From assembly GCA_016869595.1 (NCBI GenBank), contig VGDT01000001.1, forward strand, positions 124,001-188,000: DNA of 64,000 nt, in the 5' to 3' direction. Origin of the DNA: Alphaproteobacteria bacterium (GTDB lineage: Bacteria; Pseudomonadota; Alphaproteobacteria; Rhizobiales; Beijerinckiaceae). The notes beneath the pieces were generated by a model, which made no database searches, was not told the DNA's origin, and saw only the letters and a list, made by a program, of their open reading frames with translations. The position numbers and the translations under genes are program-made. This document shows positions 8,403-17,602 of the stretch, piece by piece. Positions within the stretch are counted from its first letter, which is position 1, and every line of letters begins with the position of its first letter.

Positions 8403-9148
8403 AACCTTCCATCGCTGAAACGCTGGCGCCGCGTTTGGCGCCGCTCGATCTCGATCATCGTTTGGTGCTGGTGCGCGAGTTCATTCCCGGCCGGATCGTG
8501 TTCACCACGAGTTTCGGGATAGAGGATCAGCTCATCACGCATTCGATCTTTACCCAGGGACTCGATATCGACGTCGCGACGATCGACACGGGGCGGCTGT
8601 TTCCAGAAACCTATGAGCTATGGGAGCGTACGGAAGCGCGTTATGCGCGACGCATTCGGGCGGTCTACCCGCAGGCTGCGCCGCTTGAAGCGCTGATCGA
8701 AGATCAGGGAATCAACGGCTTCTATAACTCCGTTGAGGCGCGCAAGGCCTGCTGTCATGTGCGCAAGGTCGAACCGCTGTCGCGGCTGCTTGCCGGCGTT
8801 TCAGGCTGGGTGACGGGGCTTCGGGCGGACCAGTCGCAGGCGCGCGCCGAGGCGCCAATTATCGCCTTTGATGAGACCCACAGGCTGCTCAAGCTTAATC
8901 CGCTTGCAGATTACACGCGCGACGCGGTCGTTGCGGCGGTTGAGGAGTTTTCAGTGCCCATCAACGAGCTTCACGCCAAGGGCTTTCTGTCGATCGGCTG
9001 CGCCCCATGCACGCGCGCGGTGCTTCCCGGCGAAAGCGAGCGCGCTGGCCGCTGGTGGTGGGAAGAGGACAATAAGAAGGAATGCGGCCTTCACGTCGGT
9101 GAAGACGGCGTGTTGCGTCGCGGGGCGCCGCAAGAGGCGGACCAATGA
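8399..9148 (+). CDS. cysH: [4Fe-4S] adenylyl-sulfate reductase (APS reductase)
   Basis: A 249-residue PAPS/APS reductase-family enzyme that reduces adenylyl sulfate to sulfite with thioredoxin or glutathione electrons. [10 protein letters not shown] is the P-loop-like PPi motif of the family. The paired cysteines in KACCHVRK and the CxxC in IGCAPC are the four ligands of the [4Fe-4S] cluster that marks the APS-using (assimilatory, 'plant-type') group rather than PAPS reductases. The C-terminal ECGLH provides the catalytic cysteine. This fits the absence of an APS kinase (cysC) from the operon. The start ATG overlaps the DUF934 stop. Confidence 0.95.
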   Translation: MKPSIAETLAPRLAPLDLDHRLVLVREFIPGRIVFTTSFGIEDQLITHSIFTQGLDIDVATIDTGRLFPETYELWERTEARYARRIRAVYPQAAPLEALIEDQGINGFYNSVEARKACCHVRKVEPLSRLLAGVSGWVTGLRADQSQARAEAPIIAFDETHRLLKLNPLADYTRDAVVAAVEEFSVPINELHAKGFLSIGCAPCTRAVLPGESERAGRWWWEEDNKKECGLHVGEDGVLRRGAPQEADQ

Positions 9149-10062
9149 CGGCGCTCGCGGCGCGGCCGCTCGGCCATCTCGATCGACTCGAGGCCGAGAG
9201 CATCCATATCATGCGCGAGACCGTCGCCGAATGCGAACGGCCGGTGATGCTCTATTCCATCGGCAAGGACTCTGCGGCGATGCTGCACATCGCCATGAAG
9301 GCCTTTTATCCGTCGAAGCCGCCGTTTCCATTGCTCCATGTCAATACGACATGGAAATTTCGCGAGATGATCGAATTTCGTGATCGTCGCGTGAAGGAGC
9401 TTGGGGTCGAACTCATCGAATATATCAATCCCAAAGGGATTGAGATGAACATCAGCCCCTTTGTTCACGGCTCGAAGCTTCATACCGAGATTATGAAGAC
9501 CGAGGCGCTGAAGCAGGCGTTGGACAAATACAGCTTCGACGCGGCTTTCGGCGGCGCGCGTCGCGACGAGGAAAAGTCGCGCGCCAAGGAGCGTGTGCTG
9601 TCATTTCGCACGGCGCAGCACCGCTGGGACCCGAAGAATCAGCGCCCGGAATTCTGGCGTCTCTACAATACGCGAAAGGCGCCGGGCGAAAGCTTGCGGG
9701 TTTTCCCAATGTCCAATTGGACCGAGGCGGACATCTGGGACTACGTCGCGCGCGAGAACATTCCTGTCGTTCCGCTCTATTTCGCCAAAGAAAGGCCTGT
9801 CGTGCGCCGCGGCGGCACGCTTATCATGGTCGATGATGATCGCATGAAGCTCGCGCCCGGCGAGTCGATCGAACATAAAATGGTGCGCTTTCGCACGCTC
9901 GGCTGTTACCCGTTGACGGGCGGCATAGAAAGCGACGCCGCTAGTCTCGACGAGATCATTGCGGAAATGCGCGAGAGCCGCTCCTCGGAGCGCCAAGGAC
10001 GGCTGATCGACCACGACGGCTCCAGCTCAATGGAGCAAAAAAAGCAGGAAGGATATTTTTAA
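9145..10062 (+). CDS. cysD: Sulfate adenylyltransferase small subunit
   Basis: A 305-residue CysD that forms adenylyl sulfate from sulfate and ATP together with the GTPase CysN. The N-type ATP pyrophosphatase loop SIGKDSA is near residue 35. The family segments [16 protein letters not shown] and [13 protein letters not shown] are intact, and the C-terminus ends in the usual KKQEGYF. Length matches the family (about 300). It overlaps cysH by 4 bases and cysN by 1 base. Confidence 0.97.
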   Translation: MTALAARPLGHLDRLEAESIHIMRETVAECERPVMLYSIGKDSAAMLHIAMKAFYPSKPPFPLLHVNTTWKFREMIEFRDRRVKELGVELIEYINPKGIEMNISPFVHGSKLHTEIMKTEALKQALDKYSFDAAFGGARRDEEKSRAKERVLSFRTAQHRWDPKNQRPEFWRLYNTRKAPGESLRVFPMSNWTEADIWDYVARENIPVVPLYFAKERPVVRRGGTLIMVDDDRMKLAPGESIEHKMVRFRTLGCYPLTGGIESDAASLDEIIAEMRESRSSERQGRLIDHDGSSSMEQKKQEGYF

Positions 10063-11690
10063 TGCACGGCGCCGTCGCCACCGTATTGCCGTCGCGCGCG
10101 CCTGCCCGGCTGGTCGGCGAAAAGCCGCTCCTGCGGTTCATCACCTGCGGCTCGGTCGATGATGGCAAATCAACGCTGATCGGGCGTTTGCTCTACGACG
10201 CCGATCTTGCGCCCGATGACATTATCGCAGCGCTCGAAAGCGACTCGAAGAAGCATGGCACTCAAGGCGAAGCGCTCGATTTCGCCTTGCTCGTCGACGG
10301 GCTCGCCGCAGAGCGCGAGCAGGGCATCACGATTGACGTCGCCTATCGCTATTTTGCGACGGAAAAGCGCAAATTCATCGTCGCCGATACGCCGGGGCAC
10401 GAGCAATACACGCGCAACATGGCGGTCGGCGCCTCGACCGCCGATCTCGCCATTCTGCTTGTCGATGCGCGCAAGGGCATTTTGCCGCAAACGCGCCGGC
10501 ACAGCGTCATCACCTCGATGTTCGGCGTGCGTCACGTCGTCGTCGCCGTCAACAAGATGGATCTCGTCGGCTACAGCGAAGAGGTCTTCCGCAAGATCGA
10601 AGCGGATTTTCGCGCATTCGCCAATAATCTTCGCTTCGCCTCCATCTATGTCGCGCCGCTTGTCGCGAAGGATGGGGACAATCTCGTCCACGGCAGCGCC
10701 AATATGTCTTGGCATCAAGGCCCGCCGCTACTCTCCTATCTTGAGGGCGTCGCGGTCGAAGATGTGATGCAGATCGCGCCCTTTCGCATGCCCGTGCAAT
10801 GGGTAAATCGACCCAATCTCGACTTTCGCGGCTTTTCCGGCTTCATCAGCGGCGGCAATATTCAGCCGGGGGACATTGTCCGCGTTCTGCCCTCAGGGCG
10901 GGATACGCGTGTCGCGAGAATTGCCACATTTGACGGCGATCTCGAAAGCGCGCTGTCCGGTCAGTCAGTGACGCTGACTCTTTCTGAAGAAATCGATATC
11001 TCGCGAGGCGATCTCTTGTGTTCGCCGGTCTCGCCAGCGAAAATCGGAGATCGTCTCGAAGCGAAGTTGCTATGGCTTGTGCGCGAGCCTCTCCTCCTCG
11101 GCAAGAGCTATTTGTTGAAGCTCGGGACGAAGACTGCGCCAGCCGCCGTAACCGAGGTCGATGCGCGCATCGATATCGAAACAGGTCTGCCGCAACCGCT
11201 CCCCGAGGGTTCGAGTCTCGACTTCAACGAAATCGGCGATGCGCGCCTATCGGTCGAGACCGTGATCGCCTGCGACCCCTATATCGAGAACCGTGAAACT
11301 GGCGGATTCATTCTCATCGACCGCATCACCAATGAAACTGTGGCGGTCGGCATGGTCAAAGCGGTCGCTGCATCGGCCGGCCGCGCCGCGCCGCCGCTGA
11401 CGGAGCTGAGCTACGCTTCTATGGAAGGCTTGCCGCTTGTGCGCGAGTCATTTCGACCGAGTCCGACGCGCAGCCTCGCGAAAGCGCTGTCCTGGCTCTT
11501 GCCGGCAAGCGTTTCGATCTTCCTGATCACTTACGCCTTTGTCCAAAACGCAGAGCTTGCCGCCGAAATCACCGGCGTTGAGCTGCTCGCGATGTTCGCG
11601 CTCTATTATTTCCACGAGCGGTTTTGGACGCGATTGAACTTTGGCCTCACGGCCGGAGAAACGCAGAGCGGAGACGACCCGGGGCTCTGA
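10062..11690 (+). CDS. cysN: Sulfate adenylyltransferase large subunit fused to a C-terminal DUF2061 domain
   Basis: A 542-residue protein. Residues 1-450 are the translation-factor-like GTPase CysN, which powers sulfate activation with CysD: G1 GSVDDGKST, G3 DTPGHEQY and G4 NKMD are all intact, followed by beta-barrel domains. In place of the APS kinase domain often fused here, residues about 470-528 form a hydrophobic two-span module (beginning SLAKALSWLLPAS, ending FHERFWTRLNFG) that matches DUF2061. This would tether ATP sulfurylase to the inner membrane. No cysC is present, in line with the APS-type CysH. It is the last gene of the operon and ends 3 bases from the convergent polA. Confidence 0.93.
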   Translation: MHGAVATVLPSRAPARLVGEKPLLRFITCGSVDDGKSTLIGRLLYDADLAPDDIIAALESDSKKHGTQGEALDFALLVDGLAAEREQGITIDVAYRYFATEKRKFIVADTPGHEQYTRNMAVGASTADLAILLVDARKGILPQTRRHSVITSMFGVRHVVVAVNKMDLVGYSEEVFRKIEADFRAFANNLRFASIYVAPLVAKDGDNLVHGSANMSWHQGPPLLSYLEGVAVEDVMQIAPFRMPVQWVNRPNLDFRGFSGFISGGNIQPGDIVRVLPSGRDTRVARIATFDGDLESALSGQSVTLTLSEEIDISRGDLLCSPVSPAKIGDRLEAKLLWLVREPLLLGKSYLLKLGTKTAPAAVTEVDARIDIETGLPQPLPEGSSLDFNEIGDARLSVETVIACDPYIENRETGGFILIDRITNETVAVGMVKAVAASAGRAAPPLTELSYASMEGLPLVRESFRPSPTRSLAKALSWLLPASVSIFLITYAFVQNAELAAEITGVELLAMFALYYFHERFWTRLNFGLTAGETQSGDDPGL

Positions 11691-11693
11691 GCA

Positions 11694-14693
11694 TCAGTGC
11701 GCCTCGTCCCAATTGGCGGCGGCGCGCGCATCGACTTTCAGCGGCACTGTTAGGTGAACGGCAGGTGAGGGCGCCTGCTCCATCACGCGGCGCGCGACTT
11801 CGATCGTCGCCTCGGCTTCATTGATCGGCGCTTCGAACACAAGCTCGTCATGCACTTGCAGAAGCATTTGCGCCGAGAGGCCGGCGGACGCGAGCGCGTC
11901 ATCCATCCGTATCATGGCGCGACGGATGATATCGGCGGCCGCGCCCTGGATCGGCGCATTGATCGCCGCGCGCTCGTAGAAGGCGCGATCTGAAGCATTG
12001 GCGGAGCCGATGCCAGGGAAGTGATAAACGCGGCCGAAGATCGTCGAGACTTCTCCCTTCTCGCGCACGGTTTTGCGGGTTGAATCCATGTAATCGCGAA
12101 TGCCGGGAAAACGTTCGAAATAACGCTTGATATAGGCGCTCGCCTCTTCACGCGGGATGCTCAGCTGATTGGCGAGTCCGAAAGCGGAGATGCCATAAAT
12201 GATGCCGAAGTTGATCGCTTTTGCGCGGCGGCGTGTTTCGGGCGGCATGTCCTTGATTGGCACATTGAACATTTCACTGGCCGTCATCGCGTGAATGTCT
12301 AGGCCTTCGGCGAAGGCGCGTCTGAGCTGAGGAATGTCGGCGATGTGGGCGAGCAGCCGCAGCTCGATCTGCGAATAATCCGCAGAAATCAGCACGCGGC
12401 CGGGCGCCGAGATAAAGGCTCTGCGGATTTTGCGTCCCGCCTCATTGCGCACGGGGATGTTCTGAAGATTCGGCTCTGATGAAGAGAGCCGCGCCGTCGT
12501 CGTCGCAGCGAGCGCATAGCTCGTGTGCACGCGGCCGGTGTCAGCATTGATATAGCCGGGCAGGGCGTCGGCGTAAGTGCTCTTGAGTTTCGAGACCTGT
12601 CGCCAGTCTAGAATGCGGCGCGCGAAATCATTGCCGTCGCTAGCGAGGTCTTCGAGAACGCTTGCGGACGTCGACCAGGCGCCCGTGGCCGTCTTTTTCG
12701 CGCCGGGCAGCCCCATCTTGCCGAATAATATGTCGCCCAATTGCTTGGGCGAGCCGAGGTTGAAACTCTCGCCGGCAAGCTCGAATATTTCGGCTTCGAG
12801 ACGCGCCATGTCCTGCGCAAATTCGCCGGAGAGGCGCGACAAGATTGTGCGATCGACGGTGACGCCTCTTCGTTCCATATGCGCGAGCGTCGCGACCATC
12901 GGCCGCTCCAAAGTCTCGTAAACCGTGGTCATGCGCTCTAACGAGAGCCGCGGTTTCAACACGCGCCAAAGGCGCAGCGAAATATCCGCGCGTTCTGCTG
13001 CATATTCTGTCGCCGCTGTGAGCGAAGCGCGGGCGAAACCGACGAAATTACGGCCGGCGCCGGCGCCGGCGACGGAGGCGAAGGTCAAAGCGTCATGGTC
13101 GAGATAATGGCGCGACAGTTCTTCGAGACCATGAGGGCTGCGTCCCGAATCCAGCGTGTAGGACATAAGCATCGCGTCATCGATCGGCGCGACGTCGATT
13201 CCGTAACGCGAAAGGACAAGCAAATCATGCTTCATATTATGCGCGATTTTGAGGATCGACGGATCCTCAAGCAGCGGCTTTAGACGCGCGAGCGCCGCCT
13301 CGATCGGAATCTGTCCCTCGACCAAATTGGCGCCGGCGAAAAGGTCGGCGGACTCGCCAGATCGATGCTGCAGCGGCACATAACAAGCCTGTCCCGGCGC
13401 CGTCGCCATAGAGACGCCGATGAGTTCGGAGCGCATCGGATCCGGCAATGTCGTTTCGACATTGATGGCGACGAGTCCAGCGCTGGCGGCTTCCGTGATC
13501 CAATGATCCAGACGCTCAGTCGAGGTGATCGTCTCATAGGTAGAGCGATCGATCTTGTTCGTCCTCGCTTCGGCGAGGCGCGCTGAGACGAGCCTCGCCG
13601 GCGTGAGCGCGTCACTCGTCTGCTTCTCGACGGGTTTAGGCGCCTCAGAAACAGGCGCGGCGGTCTCTGAGAATTCGCCATTGCGCCCACGCCAGCCCGC
13701 AGCGCCGACGAAATCGGGGTCGGGCGCGATATCCTGCGCGTGCACCCCATACATCTCAGCGACTCGGCGGGTGATCGTGGTGAACTCCATCGCTTGCAGA
13801 AAGGCGATGAGTTTCGCAGGGTCCGGCTGATGAAGGCCGAGGTCTTCGAGCGGCGTTTCGAGAGGCGCGTCGCGCACGAGTTCGCAGAGCTTCTTCGAAA
13901 TAAGAATGCGCGCGACCGCATCCGGTTGGGTCAAAGCTTCGCGCCGTTTGGGCTGCTTGATGCTGGACGCCTTTGCGAGCAGCGTTTCGAGATCGCCGTA
14001 CTCATTGATGAGCTGAGCGGCGGTCTTGACGCCGATTCCCTTCGCGCCCGGCACATTGTCGGTCGAATCGCCCGCGAGCGCCTGTACATCGACGACCTTG
14101 TCCGGCGTGACGCCGAAATAGTCGACCACCTCGGCTTCGCCAAAGAGGCGTTCTTCACGCGCGCCTTTCGTTCCGGCCGTTCCTGAGGCGGGGTCGTACA
14201 TTCTCACACCGGGACCGACGAGCTGCATCAAATCCTTGTCGGCCGAGACGATCAGGACATCCGCGCCCTTGGCCTGCGCCTGGGTCGCATAGGTAGCGAT
14301 GAGATCGTCGGCCTCGTAGACGTCCTGTTCAATCGGGGTGAGGCCGAAAGCGCGCACGGCGGCGCGCATCAGCGGAAATTGCGGAATAAGATCTTCGGGC
14401 GGTTCGGAGCGATGCGCCTTGTAGTCCGGATAAATATCCTTGCGGAATGAATGTTCGCTTTTGTCAAAGATGATGGCGAGATGCGTGGGCTTCACGCCCG
14501 CCGCCCCCTCGCGCACGAATTGGAGCACCTTCGTGCAGAAAAGCCGCACGGCGCCGGTCGGCAGCCGGTCGGTACGATAATTATATTTCGCATCCTGCCG
14601 GATCGACTGGAAATAGGCGCGAAAGACGAAGGAAGAGCCGTCGACGAGGAAGATGTGGCTGCCGGGGCCGACGGGCTTATAGGTGAGGGTCAT
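11694..14693 (-). CDS. polA: DNA polymerase I, with altered 3'-5' exonuclease site
   Basis: A 999-residue PolI with an N-terminal 5'-flap exonuclease (VDGSSFVFRAYF, YEADDLIATYA, ALAGDSTDNVPG), a central proofreading-like domain and a C-terminal family A polymerase (DYSQIELRLLAH, RRAKAINFGIIYG, QVHDELVFE all intact). In the proofreading domain the first metal-binding Asp (D355 in E. coli) is Asn411, and the Asp in the YAAED motif (D501) is Arg568. The matching Glu413 and the Asp490 of NMKHD remain. The enzyme should polymerise and process flaps but probably proofreads poorly. It is transcribed alone, divergently from aroC. Confidence 0.96.
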   Translation of the reverse strand: MTLTYKPVGPGSHIFLVDGSSFVFRAYFQSIRQDAKYNYRTDRLPTGAVRLFCTKVLQFVREGAAGVKPTHLAIIFDKSEHSFRKDIYPDYKAHRSEPPEDLIPQFPLMRAAVRAFGLTPIEQDVYEADDLIATYATQAQAKGADVLIVSADKDLMQLVGPGVRMYDPASGTAGTKGAREERLFGEAEVVDYFGVTPDKVVDVQALAGDSTDNVPGAKGIGVKTAAQLINEYGDLETLLAKASSIKQPKRREALTQPDAVARILISKKLCELVRDAPLETPLEDLGLHQPDPAKLIAFLQAMEFTTITRRVAEMYGVHAQDIAPDPDFVGAAGWRGRNGEFSETAAPVSEAPKPVEKQTSDALTPARLVSARLAEARTNKIDRSTYETITSTERLDHWITEAASAGLVAINVETTLPDPMRSELIGVSMATAPGQACYVPLQHRSGESADLFAGANLVEGQIPIEAALARLKPLLEDPSILKIAHNMKHDLLVLSRYGIDVAPIDDAMLMSYTLDSGRSPHGLEELSRHYLDHDALTFASVAGAGAGRNFVGFARASLTAATEYAAERADISLRLWRVLKPRLSLERMTTVYETLERPMVATLAHMERRGVTVDRTILSRLSGEFAQDMARLEAEIFELAGESFNLGSPKQLGDILFGKMGLPGAKKTATGAWSTSASVLEDLASDGNDFARRILDWRQVSKLKSTYADALPGYINADTGRVHTSYALAATTTARLSSSEPNLQNIPVRNEAGRKIRRAFISAPGRVLISADYSQIELRLLAHIADIPQLRRAFAEGLDIHAMTASEMFNVPIKDMPPETRRRAKAINFGIIYGISAFGLANQLSIPREEASAYIKRYFERFPGIRDYMDSTRKTVREKGEVSTIFGRVYHFPGIGSANASDRAFYERAAINAPIQGAAADIIRRAMIRMDDALASAGLSAQMLLQVHDELVFEAPINEAEATIEVARRVMEQAPSPAVHLTVPLKVDARAAANWDEAH

Positions 14694-14788
14694 GCGCCTA
14701 TCTTAACGGCGCGCGCGCGCCGCGTCATGGCGCTGGCGCCTGAGACCGCATCGTTTGACCGGCGCCGGCGCGAGGCCTAGAAGACCGC

Positions 14789-15871
14789 ATGTCCCACAAT
14801 AGTTTTGGCCATCTTTTCCGCGTGACCACCTTCGGCGAAAGCCATGGGCCGGCGCTCGGCGCGATCGTTGACGGATGTCCGCCGAAAATTCCACTCGAAG
14901 CGGCGGACATCCAGGGCTTTCTCGATAAGCGCAAGCCGGGACAGTCTCGCTTCACCACGCAACGGCGGGAAGCGGATGAGGTGAAGATTCTTTCCGGCGT
15001 TTTTGCTGACGACGACGGTCAACAGGTAACGACAGGGACGCCAATCGCGCTCCTGATTGAAAATACCGACCAGCGCTCCAAGGACTATGGAGAAATCGCC
15101 GACAAATATCGTCCCGGCCACGCCGATTATGTCTATGACGCGAAATATGGCGTGCGGGACTATCGCGGCGGCGGGCGCTCATCGGCGCGTGAAACAGCGG
15201 CGCGGGTCGCCGCCGGCGCTATCGCGCGAAAGGTGATCGCCGGCGTAACGATTCGCGGCGCGCTGGTGCAAGTTGGTCCGCACAAGATCGATCGCGCGAA
15301 TTTCGATTGGGCGGAGGTCGAGCGCAATGCGCTTTTCTGCCCCGACGCGCGCGCGACGAGGTTATGGGCGGATTATCTCGATGACGTGCGTAAAGAAGGC
15401 TCGTCCATCGGCGCGGTGATTGAAGTCATCGCGGAAGGCGTTCCGGCCGGCTGGGGCGCGCCGGTTTACGGCAAGCTCGACGCCGATCTCGCTGCGGCGA
15501 TGATGTCGATCAACGCGGTGAAGGGCGTCGAGATCGGCGCGGGATTCGCCGCCGCGGAACTCACCGGCGAAGAAAACGCCGACGAGATGCGCGCCGGACC
15601 GAAGGGTCCGCAGTTTCTATCCAACAACGCCGGCGGCGTGCTCGGCGGCATTTCGACCGGCCAGCCAATCGTCGCGCGCTTCGCGGTGAAACCGACGTCT
15701 TCGATTCTCACGCCGCGCCGTACGATCGATCGCTTCGGCAAAGAGACCGACATCGTCACGAAGGGCCGTCACGATCCCTGCGTCGGCATTCGCGCCGTTC
15801 CGGTGGGCGAAGCGATGATGGCCTGCGTGCTCGCGGATCACTTCCTGCGCCATCGCGGGCAGGTTGGATGA
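14789..15871 (+). CDS. aroC: Chorismate synthase
   Basis: A 360-residue FMN-dependent lyase that converts 5-enolpyruvylshikimate 3-phosphate to chorismate, the last step of the shikimate pathway. It starts [20 protein letters not shown], the family signature 1. [15 protein letters not shown] and the [17 protein letters not shown] ending are also typical. Length matches the family. It is divergent from polA across a 95-base gap that must hold both promoters. Confidence 0.98.
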   Translation: MSHNSFGHLFRVTTFGESHGPALGAIVDGCPPKIPLEAADIQGFLDKRKPGQSRFTTQRREADEVKILSGVFADDDGQQVTTGTPIALLIENTDQRSKDYGEIADKYRPGHADYVYDAKYGVRDYRGGGRSSARETAARVAAGAIARKVIAGVTIRGALVQVGPHKIDRANFDWAEVERNALFCPDARATRLWADYLDDVRKEGSSIGAVIEVIAEGVPAGWGAPVYGKLDADLAAAMMSINAVKGVEIGAGFAAAELTGEENADEMRAGPKGPQFLSNNAGGVLGGISTGQPIVARFAVKPTSSILTPRRTIDRFGKETDIVTKGRHDPCVGIRAVPVGEAMMACVLADHFLRHRGQVG

Positions 15872-15883
15872 CGTCGCGCGCGG

Positions 15884-17599
15884 CTATCGTCTGAGCAATT
15901 TTTTCAGCTCGGTCAGCGAGCGCGTGTTGATAACGTCGTCAGGCTCCAGCCAGCCGCGACGCGCCTGATCTACGCCAAAACGCATGTAGGCGAGAGCTGC
16001 TATGGAATGTGCGTCGGTTGAGATCGCGATGCCCACGCCGATCTCTTTCGCCGCCTTCGCGGCGAGGTCGGTGAGGTCCAGGCGATCGGGCTCGGCGTTG
16101 ATCTCCAAAGAACAGCCGCGCTCCTTGGCCGCAACCATGACTCGCTCCATGTCGAGTTCATAAGGCGGCCGCTCTTCGATGAGGCGACCCGTTGGATGCG
16201 CCAGGATCGAGACATAACGGTTGTCGAGCGCGCGGATGATGCGTTCGGTTTGCTTTTCGCGCGGAAGATCGAATTTATAGTGAACGGCGGCGACGACGAG
16301 ATCGAGTCGCGATAAAACGTCGTCCGGCAAATCGAGCTCACCGTCGGCGAGAATGTCGACTTCAACGCCTTTCAGCACGGTGAACCCACGCAATTTAGCG
16401 TTCAGGCGATCGACCTCGTGGATCTGACGCAGCAAACGCGCGCGGTCCAACCCATGAGCGACAGTCACCCGCCGGCTGTGATCGGTTAGCGCCATATATT
16501 CATAGCCGCGCGCTTGCGCCGTTTGCGCCATCTCGGCGATTGGCGCATCGCCATCGCTCCAATTCGAATGAACATGGAGGTCGCCGCGAATGTCCGACAA
16601 TTGCACGAGTTTGGGCAGCGCATTTTTTTGCGCTAGGGCGATCTCGCCGCGATCCTCGCGCAGTTCCGGCGGCACGAATTGGAGTCCGAGCTTCTTATAT
16701 ATTTCCGCTTCAGTCGCGCCGGCGATGGACCTCGTTTTGCTGAAGAGGCCGTATTCGTTGAGCTTCCAGCCGCGATCGACAGCGATATTGCGCAAGGCGA
16801 TGTTGTGCGCCTTGGAGCCGGTGAAATAGAGCAGCGCAGCGCCGTAGCTTTCGTCCTTTACGACGCGCAGGTCGACCTGAAGTCCTGAGCGCAGGACGAC
16901 GGTCGTTCGGGTCGGACCATGGGCGACCACTTGCACGACATTTTCATATTGCGCCAGCCTATCGCCAACTGCGGCCGCATTCGCGCTCGTTGCAAGAACG
17001 TCCAGGTCGCCAACGGTGTCGCGCCGGCGCCGAAAGCTTCCTGCCACGACGACTTGTCCGCCATCGAGGCCGGCGCGAAGCCAGTCGGTCAGAGCCGTCG
17101 CTTCGGCTTCGGCGAACGGCAGTTTGAAGCGTTTAACGGCGACGGGCTTGGCGAGCGCCGCCGCGATATTCTGTTGGAGTTTGGGGCCGAATCCGCGAAG
17201 CTCGTTCAAACGGCCCAATTTGACGGCGCGGCGGACGTCCTCGATGGATCGGACGCCGAGTTCGTCGATCAAAACTTTGACGCGTTTCGGGCCAAGACCG
17301 GGGATCGCGACGATTTCGCCGAGGTCGCCCGGAAGCTCGCGCTTGAGCGACTGCAGCACGTCGAATTTGCCCGTCTCGACGATCGAGGCGATTTTGCCCG
17401 CCAGATCATGGCCGATGCCGGGAAGCTCGGCGAGGTCTTCGCCCGCGCTGAGCATGGCCGCCGCGCTCTTTGGCAAGCCCTCGAGCACGCGGGCCGCGCG
17501 GCGATAGGCTCTCGTGCGGAACGGATTGTCGCCCTTGATTTCGAGGAGCTCCGCCGTCTGATCGAACATCTCGGCGATTTCGGCGTTGTGGACAGGCAT
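15884..17599 (-). CDS. polX: Family X DNA polymerase with PHP domain (PolX)
   Basis: A 571-residue bacterial/archaeal-type PolX for gap filling in base-excision repair. The helix-hairpin-helix region comes first (ELPGIGHDLAGKIA and PGLGPKRVKVLIDELG). The polymerase palm follows, with GSFRRRRDTVGDLDVL (primer/dNTP site plus two catalytic Asp) and the third Asp in LQVDLRVV. The C-terminal PHP phosphoesterase starts at DLHVHSNWSDG and includes the metal-binding TDHSRR, EVDIL, ILAHP, EINAE and STDAH blocks. All key residues are present. It follows the acyl ligase gene by only 3 bases, so the two are likely co-transcribed. Confidence 0.95.
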   Translation of the reverse strand: MPVHNAEIAEMFDQTAELLEIKGDNPFRTRAYRRAARVLEGLPKSAAAMLSAGEDLAELPGIGHDLAGKIASIVETGKFDVLQSLKRELPGDLGEIVAIPGLGPKRVKVLIDELGVRSIEDVRRAVKLGRLNELRGFGPKLQQNIAAALAKPVAVKRFKLPFAEAEATALTDWLRAGLDGGQVVVAGSFRRRRDTVGDLDVLATSANAAAVGDRLAQYENVVQVVAHGPTRTTVVLRSGLQVDLRVVKDESYGAALLYFTGSKAHNIALRNIAVDRGWKLNEYGLFSKTRSIAGATEAEIYKKLGLQFVPPELREDRGEIALAQKNALPKLVQLSDIRGDLHVHSNWSDGDAPIAEMAQTAQARGYEYMALTDHSRRVTVAHGLDRARLLRQIHEVDRLNAKLRGFTVLKGVEVDILADGELDLPDDVLSRLDLVVAAVHYKFDLPREKQTERIIRALDNRYVSILAHPTGRLIEERPPYELDMERVMVAAKERGCSLEINAEPDRLDLTDLAAKAAKEIGVGIAISTDAHSIAALAYMRFGVDQARRGWLEPDDVINTRSLTELKKLLRR

Positions 17600-17602
17600 C
17601 CG

